Positions 1-12,900 of a DNA stretch of 64,000 nucleotides are shown piece after piece; positions within the stretch are counted from its first letter, which is position 1; each line of letters opens with the position of its first letter. The position numbers and the translations under genes are program-made. Origin of the DNA: Mytilisepta virgata (Eukaryota; Mollusca; Bivalvia; Mytilida; Mytilidae); contig CM051521.1 in NCBI GenBank assembly GCA_028015205.1, forward strand, positions 106,802,513 through 106,866,512. Direction: 5' to 3'. The notes beneath the pieces were generated by a model. It worked only from the letters and a program-made list of their open reading frames with translations. It made no database searches and was not told the origin of the DNA.

Positions 1-1275
1 TTTTAGATATACCATAAGCAAATTGGGATCCTCAGACATCCTATCTGCTTTTAGACTATAAACCTGATGATTTTCCGCTCTTTGGCTTTAAATTTAAAGA
101 CACTTTTATTTCGATAAATGCTTGCTCATGGATAGTTATGTATATTGTGCGCTTTTTGAAAAAATTCCCAGGTTTCTTGAACGGGTAGTAAGATATAAAG
201 CGCACTATCTTGACGATTTTTTTTTGGCTGGAACTACAGGTACTGACGAATGTATGAACCTTATGAAGGTTTTCCGAAGTGTTTGTGAAGTGTTGGGTGT
301 TCCGTAGGATCGTCATGCATTTAAGTTTTCCTAGGATTATAAATCGATACAATCAAAATGGTAATCGAAATTCCTGAAATTAAACTAACAGAAGCCAGAT
401 GTAAATTAACTTCAACAGAAAGAAGGGGAAATTGAGGGAATTTCCCACATTGCGAGTATTCAATAGACGTTTTTGTGATTCAATGTGTGGAATTCAAAAA
501 ACAAAACAATTTATTAGGGTTTCTTATAGTATTAAGGATGATATTAAAATGTGGCTGGTTTTTCTTTCAAAATTTAATGGTACAATGTACATGCAAATTT
601 GGAAGAACCATTTAACTTACCAATCATCAATTAAATCTACCGCCTCGGTGGTCTCGTGGTAGCGTGCTCGCCCCGAGTGCGGAAGGTCGCTGGTTCGATT
701 CCCGGCCGGGTCAAACCAAAGGCATTAAAATTGGTATTTACTGCTTTTCCGCCAAGCACGCGACATCTAGGAGTAAGAGCAAAGACTGGTCGGTTTAGAG
801 TCAGTATCCGAGTGAGGTAATATGTCTTCCTGCGGACAGTTACCTCGTGAGCTAGCACATTAAAAATCCGACTTAGCATGTCGGTCTAGTACAAAGCAGG
901 GATCATATTCATTATCATATCAACATGTTCTCGTCCTGATATGCACCTGGTTGCCACTGGACGTTAAACAATAATTCATTCATCCATCCATCAATTAAAT
1001 CTATACATTGATAATGCATGAAATTATGAACATATATTTATTTAAGCAAGACCTTTGCAATAAACATATTATGTTTCATACAGACAATAAGGCCCTAGTC
1101 TTAATAATCAACAAAACATTTTTTTGCAGTTGATTCGGCCTTTGGTTCTTCAAAATATGTTATGTCATATGCATATTAAAGCGGGTCAAATCAAAGGCCG
1201 ATTTAACTGCATAGCGGATGCCATTTCTCGTAAACAGTGGACCAGATTCCGGGCCTTAGAACCAGAAGTAAGTGT
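1..1275 (+). mobile_element. DIRS-like tyrosine-recombinase retroelement remnant (RT + RNase H), split by a SINE
   Basis: Decayed reverse transcriptase and RNase H of a DIRS-type retrotransposon. Reading across frame breaks, 30-120 gives a catalytic-Asp region (SDILSAFRL, then a phenylalanine/glycine block). 122-307 carries the YLDDFF active-site motif (residues HYLDDFFLAG). 430-625 matches the connection region (GIQKTKQFIRVSY, then MWLVFLSKFNG). After the SINE, 1070-1120 reads FHTDNKALVLIINK and 1124-1270 reads LIRPLVLQNM, then IADAISRKQW, which is the usual RNase H end. Stops and frameshifts break every domain, so it is inactive. No recombinase domain, gag or terminal repeats are visible; the element is cut by the window start. 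Assignment to DIRS rather than Ngaro rests on motif wording recalled from the family. Confidence 0.75.
640..989 (+). mobile_element. tRNA-derived SINE, copy 1, inserted in the DIRS remnant
   Basis: The head is tRNA-like with an A-box-like stretch (TGGTAGCGTGC, 657-667) and a perfect B box (GGTTCGATTCC). A conserved body follows, and the tail ends in TTCATTCATCCATCC. The 14-bp target duplication ATCAATTAAATCTA lies at 626-639 and 990-1003 and is identical on both sides, which fixes the ends and implies insertion after the host element arrived. The same SINE recurs at 40,373-40,694. This copy carries about 35 extra bases near 846-880 that are absent from copy 2. Confidence 0.9.
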
Positions 1276-3110
1276 CTTCTTTTTGTTGCTTTACTCATTA
1301 TTTTCTATTTATAAAACTTATTTAGTACTGAAAATAATGATGAAACATGACTTTCTATTTGTAAAACTTACATGTTATTTAGTAAAAGAATGGTTGAACA
1401 TATAGCATAGCAACATTTGTTACACGTGACTCTATTGCTCATCATTATCTCTCTCATTAGATACTTGACCATAACAAAGAGAAGAAGGAATGTAACTATT
1501 TTGTAACGTATTTCTTAAATAGTATAAGACATAGGAAAATGTTGTCCCACCCTCCTATCTCATCTTAGGTGAAATATTTTACATTTCGTACTGTTTTACA
1601 ATATTTTCAATTTTTTCTGCTCCTTCTATTGTATTTTTTAACATTTATACTGTTGAGAGATTTGTGCTATGTTTAATACCGGTTTACTGCATTAGTGTTC
1701 ACCACTACCAATCGTCGCGGCTAAACTCCAATTATGTTGGTGGAATGAAGATTGCTTTGGGTGCATACTGTAATAAGTTTATAAAATTCGGTACTGAACC
1801 TCTGTTCCCAGGGGCAGCATATGAATTTTCAATTTTATCAAGGACAGTAATGTTAAAATCGTATAATTTTTTAGTGTTATTTTACGTGTGTTATATAATA
1901 GTATAACTATAAGTCAAATTTTAATGTTTAAGGTTTGTAATGTAATTTATAAGGTTAATGTTAATTATGGGCTTGCCATTTGCTATTGTTTATATCTGCT
2001 GAATTAAATATTTTAAAACTTTAAATTGATAGTATGTTTTTCGCCAATGAAACGTAATAAAAGTAGGAATGAATGGTTTGATTTCTTCTTTGGAGATTCG
2101 CAAATCGCTTTTACTCTAGACACACGGCGGTTGGCTTGCCTTTTAAATGTGATCAAAATTGAATGTGTCGCTTGGTGTACTTAACATGTAGATTAGATTT
2201 CCCGCGCTCTTCCTTCTTGAGTTTTTTGTTCATTGGACTGAATCAGGATAAAGTCCACCTTCGAGATGTTTAGACTCGGACCTATCGGTTGAATGCCTAT
2301 TACCGAAAGGCTACGCATGACCGAAAGTCCATTTTCTGGATTGAATTATTTCCCTTTCCCATGCTTTTCTTTCTGTATGTTTTTTTTGGTTTCCCATATC
2401 AGTAAATAGACCTAAAGTCCGTCTTTGAGTTGTAAGCTTGAATATTTCAAACTCAGTTCAATGGGTGACAGGTTTTCCTGGATTTAATTTCAATCAGTGT
2501 TAAATATTGGTTTTTCTTGGTAATGTATAGGGATTTGAACTCTTAATAAAGTCTATAGGGTTAAAACTGTCAATGCTAAATCAAGGACCGAAACAATGGC
2601 ATTATTGGGTTATCTTCACTTGTCTCGCGCTTTTTATTCCGGTTCTCGAATGGTAAGGATGTCCTTCTGGAGTCTATCAACGTTGATCGTGGTTCGTGGT
2701 TCTTATCGTGTCTTCTCTTGCTATTCGCGGCTCAAGTCTTTACTCATACTGCTCATCGCTGCTCAGGACTATACTCACGTGCTCATTTCATCTTTTTTTT
2801 TGCTGCTGCTGTTCTGGGTCAAAGAAATGCTGCTGCTGCTACTGCTACTGCTGTTAGGGTGGATTATTTTCGTTAGTCAAAGATTGGACCTGTGCGAGGG
2901 CACCGTTACATCCATGTCAATTTAAAAGGCTACTTTGTATTTGTCCAGGTTTGTGACTGGCTATCTTAAGGTATGCTGCATTAACCTTCTCCTATTGTTT
3001 AGGCCACTCTGCATTTTTGAGTCATGTGACTGGCCATCATAAGATAGGCTGCATCAACCCTCCCCATATTTTCCCTTTTTTCATTTTCTTTTCTTTTTTC
3101 CTGATTTTTA
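1276..3110. other. AT-rich intergenic stretch without a recognisable gene
   Basis: No coding exon is supported here. Visible content is a dispersed-repeat copy at 2,064-2,190 (listed separately), a short CTG/CTA-rich tract at about 2,790-2,860, and a 40-bp motif about a vertebra of 60 bp apart ending in GGCTGCAT near 2,970 and 3,050. Reading frames across the CTG tract give leucine-rich peptides and look like chance. Confidence 0.5.
2064..2190 (+). repeat. Dispersed repeat, copy 1 (partner at 17,891)
   Basis: About 127 bp beginning TAGGAATGAATGGTTTGATT and ending near ACATGTA. It is nearly identical over its first 48 bp to 17,891-18,017 and diverges gradually afterwards. No terminal repeats or coding frame are seen. 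Possibly a fragment of an uncharacterised transposon. Confidence 0.7.
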
Positions 3111-3437
3111 TCATCCTTGGATTATAGAGGCATTGCTGTCTTTAGTTGTTGGCGGGTCGTAGTCGCTCAGTACACGGTTAAGCTGATTTGTTTTTCCGAC
3201 GACGTATTCCCGGGATTCGTTTAAGTCGTAGTCTTCCTCTCTCAATCGTTTAGCCGTTGTCCTGATCATTTGATGTACCGGGTCTTTATTCATGTCTTGC
3301 TGCCAAAATACTAGTCCGAGGTAATGCTTGGTCATTGCCTCTCTGTAGGGTTGAAACGTGTCTCTATAGGCTACCAAGCGTGCCTAGTTATAATCCATTC
3401 CGCCCTCGACTAGTTTGTTTATTGTCTGTTCGTACTC
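3111..3437 (-). pseudogene. Unassigned ORF fragment with one in-frame stop
   Basis: I do not recognise this protein. On the minus strand an open frame of 88 codons (3,377 to 3,111) is preceded in the same frame by one TAG and then a further open stretch to about 3,450. Together they give over 110 residues of balanced, charged composition (for example QEYEQTINKLVEGG before the stop, and RLREEDYDLNESREYVVGKT after it). The composition is unlike the surrounding AT-rich noncoding sequence, and this continuity suggests a once-coding sequence with one nonsense change. It may belong to a mobile element or be an exon remnant. Confidence 0.4.
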
Positions 3438-3439
3438 TT

Positions 3440-4340
3440 GGTGATGTACTATGTTTTCCAGTGTCTTCTAGTATCTTCAGAATACTGTGGATTCAGTTAT
3501 TTTCAGTTGACATCAATTTTCGTGGATTGGGAGAAAAAAAAATCGTGGGTTCTTAATTTCGTGGATTTCGAATAAAAAATAAACTAAATGAAACTAGTTA
3601 TAATTGGTTGGTAGTGATGAAAATCGAATGTAAAATAAACAACCAAGTGCAACATTCTAAGATTTATTTAACTAATAACCATTAGAGGCTTTTTCAAAAC
3701 AAAACGTTATAAGAACGATGTTTGCTGCCCAAGCTAAAAATACTTATTAACTATTACTAATAATATTAATTAATTATTAAAACCTTACAATTATCCTGTA
3801 ATATCTCACCTTAAATGAACACTTTACTGCGAAATCGTTCCTTACTTTTGAAGTATTGATTTATTTTCCAAAATTTATTAAATCCCAAATTTCCTGTAGA
3901 CTTCCTCGTCAACATTGTTTTTTATACTCACTTATCCGTTTGATGTATCTCCTAAAGATCAAACAATGATATTGCATTCCTGGAAAGGACCTCTAGATTT
4001 TTGTTAACTTTGTTAACGATTAAAAAAATATATTTTGTTGGGTTTTTAAATTAGTGGATTGTGTTGTCTACGAAATCAACGAAAATTGGTGTACTACGAA
4101 TAATAAGTGTTTCACAGTATCCGAAAACCCCATAAGTTAACAAAGATGACCCAAAAACTAAAAAGGACCTTTCCGGAAAAAAGCTTAAATATATATGAAA
4201 TAAAAAAGAGTTTTGGTCGATTTGAAAAGTTAACTTTTGTGATTAATCATGGAGCATCACTTTATTCGTGTTGCATATATTGCACATATATATTGAGTAA
4301 ATATGTGTTTCTCCATATACTAGTACCATATATATATATA
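3440..4340. other. Intergenic AT-rich stretch
   Basis: No gene recognised. The sequence is strongly AT-rich with only short chance frames. It ends in a short TA run at 4,329-4,346 that supplied the TA target of the Tc1 copy that follows. Confidence 0.5.
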
Positions 4341-4346
4341 TATATA

Positions 4347-5721
4347 CTGAACAGCCAAAAAACGTCGCATTTTCAAAAGTCGTTTAAATATCGAAATAAA
4401 GAAAATATTTTATTTAAAAGATATGTGCTGATTAACATAGAACTTACACATTAGTCACATGTAAATGGATTTTCCGCATGAAAGATTTCTATCGGGTATT
4501 GAACAACACTCGAATCTCCCGCCTTTCGTTGGATCTGATTTTCAATAAAAAAAATCTGAAAACGAAATCCGCGTGATTTTCAGGCATTGAAATGGGCTTA
4601 AAAGGCCATAACATTTCTTTGATTGCCAGTATCAGTTTTGAAAGCGAAGCAATGTCACGTTTTAGTCCACAACAGAGAGAAAGGCCATAGGAAGATTACA
4701 TGCTGGACAAGCCGCTAGAGTTGTTTCCAATGACTTTAACTGTAGTGTCTAGACCACTAAGCGTCTGCATGAACGCTACAACACAACTAACAGCACTAAT
4801 AACCGTAAGGCAGTGGTCGACCACATTTTTTCACACCACGCCAGAACAGGTTCATGATGCGCCATCTGCAGAATCGGTTTACCAGAGCTACAGAAACTGT
4901 TCGACAGAATGTTGGAACTCAGAGAACGTCTTCAATGGGCTTTGCATAACCTCATCTGCTCTGATGAGAGCCGATATTGCATCTCCGTCGCAGATGGCAG
5001 GCTAAAGGTATGGCGAATACAAGAACGATTTGCCGACAACTCCATCATGAAAGGGATGATTGGGGAGATCCATCATCATTCTCAACTTGAAACTGGGTCC
5101 AGTTGTCTTCCAGAATCTTGGTCCAGTGAGAGGCAATGGAGTCATAGCTGCTCGTTATATTGACCAAGTTGTGAGACCACATGTCGTACCGCATTTTGCT
5201 CGTCACCAACGGTCACCAGACGTATCAGCAGGACAATGCGCATGTGCATACAGCCAGGGCCAAAAGAGATTTCCCGTGTCAGAATAACGTGAATGTTATG
5301 CCATGGTCTGCTCTAAGTACCGATCTGAACCCGATTGAATATCTGTGGGACTAGGTTTAGTGACGATTAAATGCAGAGCAGCCAAGGCCGACAACTACAG
5401 CAAAACTTACAGCAGCGTTTCGGAGAATCTTGGCGGGTATTACTGTGCAATTCATAAATCGTCTGATCAACTTCATGAATCGCAGATTTGTAGCCCTAGT
5501 CAACGGTCGTGGTGGACATACCCGCTATTTTAACTGAAGTGTCATAAAACACTAAAATTCTATGATAATTGTGTTATCAGGAAATTCGATATATTTTCAT
5601 AACTTACACAATGAATCTAACGTTTAAATAATATAAAATGAATTTATTTGATACTTCTTGAATTTCTAAAAAAAATATCTTTAAGATTGCATTTAGTTAC
5701 GACGTTTCTTTTGCTGTTCAG
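4347..5721 (+). mobile_element. Decayed Tc1-type DNA transposon, family 1
   Basis: A Tc1/mariner element bounded by inverted ends: left CTGAACAGCCAAAAAACGTC from 4,347, right (reverse complement) CTGAACAGCAAAAGAAACGT ending at 5,721. TA dinucleotides flank both ends inside TA runs. The ends match those of the copy at 14,138-15,435, so both belong to one family. About 1.37 kb, a normal Tc1 length. The transposase within is broken many times. Confidence 0.85.
4652..5533 (+). pseudogene. Tc1 transposase pseudogene (family 1)
   Basis: The start reads MSRFSPQQRE, matching [11 protein letters not shown] in the copy at 15,125. Downstream the frame shifts repeatedly. Recognisable blocks are SDESRYCIS near 4,960, a degenerate QQDNAHVHTAR near 5,230, [16 protein letters not shown] sequence near 5,320-5,355 (with substitutions), and the C-terminal NGRGGHTRY at about 5,503-5,530, directly before TAA. 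At least four frame breaks separate these, so no transposase can be made. Unlike the copy at 14 kb, this one retains the C-terminal end. Confidence 0.8.
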
Positions 5722-5740
5722 TATATATATGGGCGAATAG

Positions 5741-5790
5741 GTGCCATAGTGTCTCAACGGTGTGAGTTCGAGTCCCGCCATAGGCGGACA
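5741..5790 (+). other. tRNA-like fragment (probable SINE relic)
   Basis: A short stretch right after the Tc1 copy contains a B-box-like GAGTTCGAGTCCC and a short pairing GCCATAG/CTATGGC-like arm, but no complete cloverleaf. Probably a truncated tRNA-derived SINE rather than a tRNA gene. Confidence 0.3.
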
Positions 5791-5843
5791 GAAATTTGAC
5801 AGTATTAAAATCTTATTTTAACAGTGTTGGGTTAGTATTTAGG

Positions 5844-7960
<2,117 letters not shown>

Positions 7961-7975
7961 GGACGCGTGGAAATA

Positions 7976-8400
7976 AGGTGAAAGGTGTTGGAGTTAGTAT
8001 GTACCCTTCGTACTTGATGTGCTTAGAATGACTAATTCAAACAATGATAAATTTTACATTTTTTCTCAAATCATATCAAAAGGTGGTCGTGCTGATCTTC
8101 AATAAAATCATAATAAGTGTGCAAAATCTCAGAAATGCAAGTTGAAAGGTGTTGGAGTTTTAAATTACACAAACTAGGTAGCCTTAAAACCTGGTGTACC
8201 TAATAATGACTATAATTTGACATTTTTTTTCTCAAACCACTCCAAAAGTTGAATGTGTGCAGAATAAGTGTACAAAATTTCAGACGTGCCGGTTTATGGT
8301 GTTGGAGTTTCTGATTATACAAAGTAGGTATCCTATTCTCTGACGGACGGACGGAATGAACCGACTCCTACACCTACTTCTGCCTTCGGCGACGCAAGTA
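7976..8400. repeat. Tandem dispersed-repeat block, about 155-bp unit
   Basis: Three units share AAGGTGTTGGAGTT-like phrases near 7,980, 8,142 and 8,297, each preceded by CAAAATTTCAGA or a close variant. The block ends in a GACGGACGGA run and CTTCGGCGACGCAAGTAGAA. Noncoding; this type of block recurs in mussel DNA by my recollection. Confidence 0.7.
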
Positions 8401-8514
8401 GAAAAATCTGATCTGGCTTAATAAACTGACTTTTTTCTGGGATAACGTATAGAATAAGCGGTATTTTGAATTAAATATGTAAAAATAAAATCCAGAATAA
8501 TTGACAGATATTTA

Positions 8515-9838
8515 TATAAAATAACTTTATTTCAAGATTATCACAGCAAGAATGTATTAGAAATACATGTATACAGTTTTATAAGTAAAACAAGTTAAAA
8601 TAGTAGTGCCACAAAAATAATTCGTATTGTCCTAGACACTAGAAAGTAAGGGTCCTCTTTTACGGACAAGAATAAGTCTGCAGGAAAGTGTCCTTCACTC
8701 TTTCAATTTTTGTTGCTTATTATAGAACTGCATGCTATATAATGAAGTGTATTTAACAATCAAAAGACTGATATTAGTTGCATAGCCTTAAAGTTTACAA
8801 GTTATCAGTTCTATACCCCTATAAAATCTAAAATTTTCCAAAATGACATTGTTCTGATATTTAAAGTCCCGTAGCTCTGGAAAGACTTAAGCAAATATCA
8901 TCAAAATGGGAAATACACATCTTCATACGCAGAAATTTCAATCCAGTCCAAAGCTTTAATTTGTGTCCACAAAAATGTGAGTGGACAGACCTGAGACAGA
9001 CGGTTAATGTGAAAACTGTAAGATTCCCACATCATTGCAAGGCCCTAGAATTGTAAACTAAATTTATTTGAAAATGTAGTTTCTCCACATAAAAAAATTC
9101 ACTGAACTGACACAAAATCAATGGCCTACGGAATCTTATGCTGTTTGACAACATATTTAAGTGTGGTAAAAATCAGCTGAGGTAAACTAAAGAAACTATA
9201 TATCTCCACCCAAAAATATGTCAAGATAAACACCAAAATCAATAGGCTTCAGAGTCTTATGCTATTTAACAACATATTGAAGTTTGGTAGAAATCAGCTG
9301 AGGCAAACTAAAGAAACTACAAATGTATCAATTTTCAAAATCTGCGATTTCTGAGAGAAAAAAACCCATTTTTTCCAGAAAGATGAAAATCATTAAAATG
9401 GAATTCGCACATCTTCACACGGTCACTGTTGTGTAAAATTTCAATTTTGTCTAAAAGCATACTGTATGAGAATTCGTGCTCACAAAAAATAGTTCCTTAA
9501 AATCTGACATTTCTGAGTAAACCACAGGAAGAGAAGACAGAAAATCATCAAAATGCAATATGCAGTGTGCAATTTCAATCCAGTCCAAAGCATACTTTAG
9601 GAGAATTCAGGCTAAAAACATTGTAGACGGCCTAGTGAAAGCTATATTGCTTCCGCGTCTTCGATTTACAATTGATGCAAGTCGATTCTAAGTAAAAAAA
9701 AAAAAAACAAAACAAAAGATGACACAAGGCTAAACCAAAGTGGTAAAAGTCGATAAAGTATCTTAACAAATGTTTCAACGTAAATTTAAACCGTCCATAT
9801 AAAAAAACAACAATGGAAACCGCACCTATATGCTATCT
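8515..9838 (-). other. Probable 3' UTR of LITAF gene A
   Basis: The stretch lies directly after the stop codon (9,839) on the minus strand. A minus-strand AATAAA (TTTATT at 8,527-8,532) near the far end is a plausible poly(A) signal. Inside are about four imperfect direct repeats of roughly 150 bp (8,880-9,640) sharing ATTTCAATCCAGTCCAAAGC-type phrases and CATCAAAATG. The 3' end is inference from the signal only. Confidence 0.45.
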
Positions 9839-9947
9839 TCACATTTTGTTGTGTTTTCCCAGGACGGTTCTACAACTTGGACATGAGTGGACGGTATCTT
9901 TACAAGAATTAACACAAAATGGTATTAAACAACATCCAACGTCACAA
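9839..9947 (-). CDS. LITAF gene A, exon 4
   Basis: Terminal coding exon, 109 nt, after a TTTTTTTTTCAG acceptor. It encodes the end of the hydrophobic segment (GCCLIPF), the second zinc half-site HSCPSC and the C-terminus ending HNKM before TGA. Confidence 0.9.
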
Positions 9948-12900
9948 CTGAAAAAAAAAGATTTTATATATTTTAACAAACAACATTAAATTAGTCGAGG
10001 TAAATTAATATTATCAAAAAGACAACAATCTTTTGTCTCAATTCATCATGTATATTATGCATGCGTGTTTTTCTTTTCTTTTTGCAAAATTATTATTTTA
10101 TAATCAAAATACAACACAACAATTTCTTAGTTCTTTTTAAAAATATTTTTGTGCTTTCAGAAGCGAGATTTAACAGCATCTTTCTCAAGAGTCAATTTGT
10201 TGATTACAAGAACAATTAAAAAAAAAACGTGAATTCGGATAATATCGTTCGATAAATATTTAGATCAAACAAGAACATATACCTACCCAACCAGACAAAG
10301 AACTAAGCATGCAACCCATGTAAGTGTTCCAGTTTCATGGTATGTACTGGTTATTATCTGATTTCTGCAGTTTGGACAAGTCATATTTACAGGTACCTCT
10401 CTCATTGGCATGAGAGCTACAGGTTGAGTGACAACCACTGTTGTATTTTGAGGTGGTTGTCCATATCCTGGTTGTCCGTAACCCGGCTGCGCATATCCTG
10501 GCTGTGCATACCCTGGTTGAGCTTAAATATGATGAAAAAAATAAGGGCCTTTCTAGAAGCCATATAGCTAAAAGATGTTAACAGCAATTAGTAAACTTTT
10601 GAAAACATTGCTTTGTTCAATTTTCAAATTTTGTGGAATGTGGACATGAACAGATCTGTATTTGAACAGCCACTAACCGCTTTGAACATTTTGAATTATT
10701 ACACCTATAGCGAAGTAAAGATGATTTTTAGGTTGAACAGGGGGGTATGGACACGGGCGAACGAGAAATAAAAATGTCATTCACGATGAGCGTAAAATAA
10801 GAATTTTGCCTGTGTGTTGCATTTTTCACAATTTGCACGAAACAGTGTGAATAACGGACTATCAGCACCACCACAGGTGGAATTAAAACTACCAAAAAAA
10901 AACGTTGCATGCAAGTAACCCTGTCCACCGTCTTAGTAATAGTAGCCATACACACATGTACTTGTTCAAGTAAGGTGTGAATATCTAGACACAATTTTGA
11001 CAAGACCACCAACGAATCAATTTTCAAAAGTATCGTCGCACATGGCCCTGTAGTTTTATAGGAGACGATTTTAATTTGTTTCTGGTTTTCCCATTTTTAG
11101 TAATTTCGGCCATATTGGTTTCAGCTAAGAAACATTCAATAAAAGTCTGGTTTTGATTGCTCCGGTACAATGTAGAAGACTTGTCTATATAATTTTGATT
11201 GTTCCATTTTTGATAATGGTGGCCATTTTTTCTGGACCTTCTTGGATACAATTTTCAAAGGGTACAACCTTGTCCCTAATTGGCCAAGTATTTTTTGAGA
11301 GGATTTTTTTTTATTCATTTATTTATTTATTTGGTTTTATTTATTTTTCCTAAATTGTTTTTTATTTCTGAATTTTAGTAAACTAAACTCTATTGGTCCA
11401 AGGTTTATACCCCCTCCCTCTTACAATTTTGTGACAAGGGATCATTTAAAGACTTTCCAACCAATGTTTGGTCTCAATTGGCCTAGTGCTTTGAAAGAAG
11501 ATTTATTTGGGATTTATTTTATTTTATTTTATTTGTGTTATTAATGACCCACGTTAGTCCATCTCGTGACAGGGAACCATCTAAGACAACAGCAGACCCT
11601 GCAAACTTTAATCAAGAGCTAGAGGGATTTTTAAACCAATTTGGTATCAGTGTTTATATTACCTAGATCAATTTCTGTGGTCGTCTAAAAAACAAAACAA
11701 TAAACCTAGAGCTACATGTCTTCATCTTAGTATTGTGAATTCTGCTGATCTACTTCGTTTTTAATTGTTTTTTAAAATGAAAATATAGAGTCAATTGTAT
11801 AACATTTTGAACAATTTTTAAGCTAAGCTATATTAAATGAATGTAGTGATGGTAAAAATTGGACTCCTGGTGAGTTGAGGAGCGTGGCTTTCCGAATTAA
11901 TATTTTCAATCGTCTAACATTTCTTACCTGGCTGTCCATAATTTGCTGGTGGTGGTGGTGGGTGGGCAGGGTCACCTGTAAAAAAAAACATTCAAATTTC
12001 AATTTAAATGATCCATGTTTTACGACTTATACCTGTACATTTATTGTATGCCAAGAAAATATTATATGCTTGATTTCTACAACCATTTTTCTCTTAAAAA
12101 GGAGCAATCCAAAAAACGCAATCCATTAGACAGGCAAACCCCAGGAACACAAATGAACAACCACAAGCACAACAAATAAACACTGAACACTAAAAAGAAA
12201 TGAACAACACGGACTCCTTTAAAAAAAATATAAGTGAACTCAGGTGCTCTGGAAGGGTAAGCAGTTCGTGCTCCGTATACGGCACCCGTCGTGAAGTTCA
12301 ACAAAGTCAGTACATTGGTAGGCACAAATTGGTGGAGGTACACGAAATGTTACGACAGTGGGAACAGGTCCAACATCATCTTAGATATTGGAACACTATA
12401 ACGGTCAATAAATTCGTGAAGCGGACTTTCAAGTTCACTGGGGTAGATGAGATGTAGAAAGTCTTGGAATTTATCGTTATTTAATGACAACACGTCATCT
12501 ATATAACGAAAAGTGAAATTAAAGGATTGGGCTAGTTTCTTTTTGTTTTCACGTAGAAGCCTTTGAATGAAGTCCGATTCATATGAGTACAGAAACAGAT
12601 CGGCCAGGAGAGGAGCACAGTTGGTTCCCATCGGAATGCCGATTGTTTATTGAAAAATTCGACCTCCGTGTTGTCTATGAGAAAATCTAATATGTTTGTA
12701 ATTTCATCTTCAGAATACTTTTTGTCAGAATCAGAGTGGTTCTTAACGAAATAAGCCTTTTCTCTACCTAAAACTAGAAATTTATACATGCGCGTGTGCC
12801 ATTTTTCTTGAAAAAAACATTGATGAATTAGTTGTTTCAATCGATATTTTAATTAAGAATGTGGTATGGTAGTATTGAGTGTAGAGAAGTCGAATGTTTT

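Noticed and set aside
640..710. tRNA gene
   Set aside because: A and B boxes are present but the cloverleaf is incomplete and the sequence is the head of a SINE with target duplications. The same holds at 40,373 and 21,239.
2596..2925. 109-codon frame with poly-leucine
   Set aside because: It crosses a CTG/CTA tract; the leucines reflect the simple repeat and the rest has no protein-like pattern.
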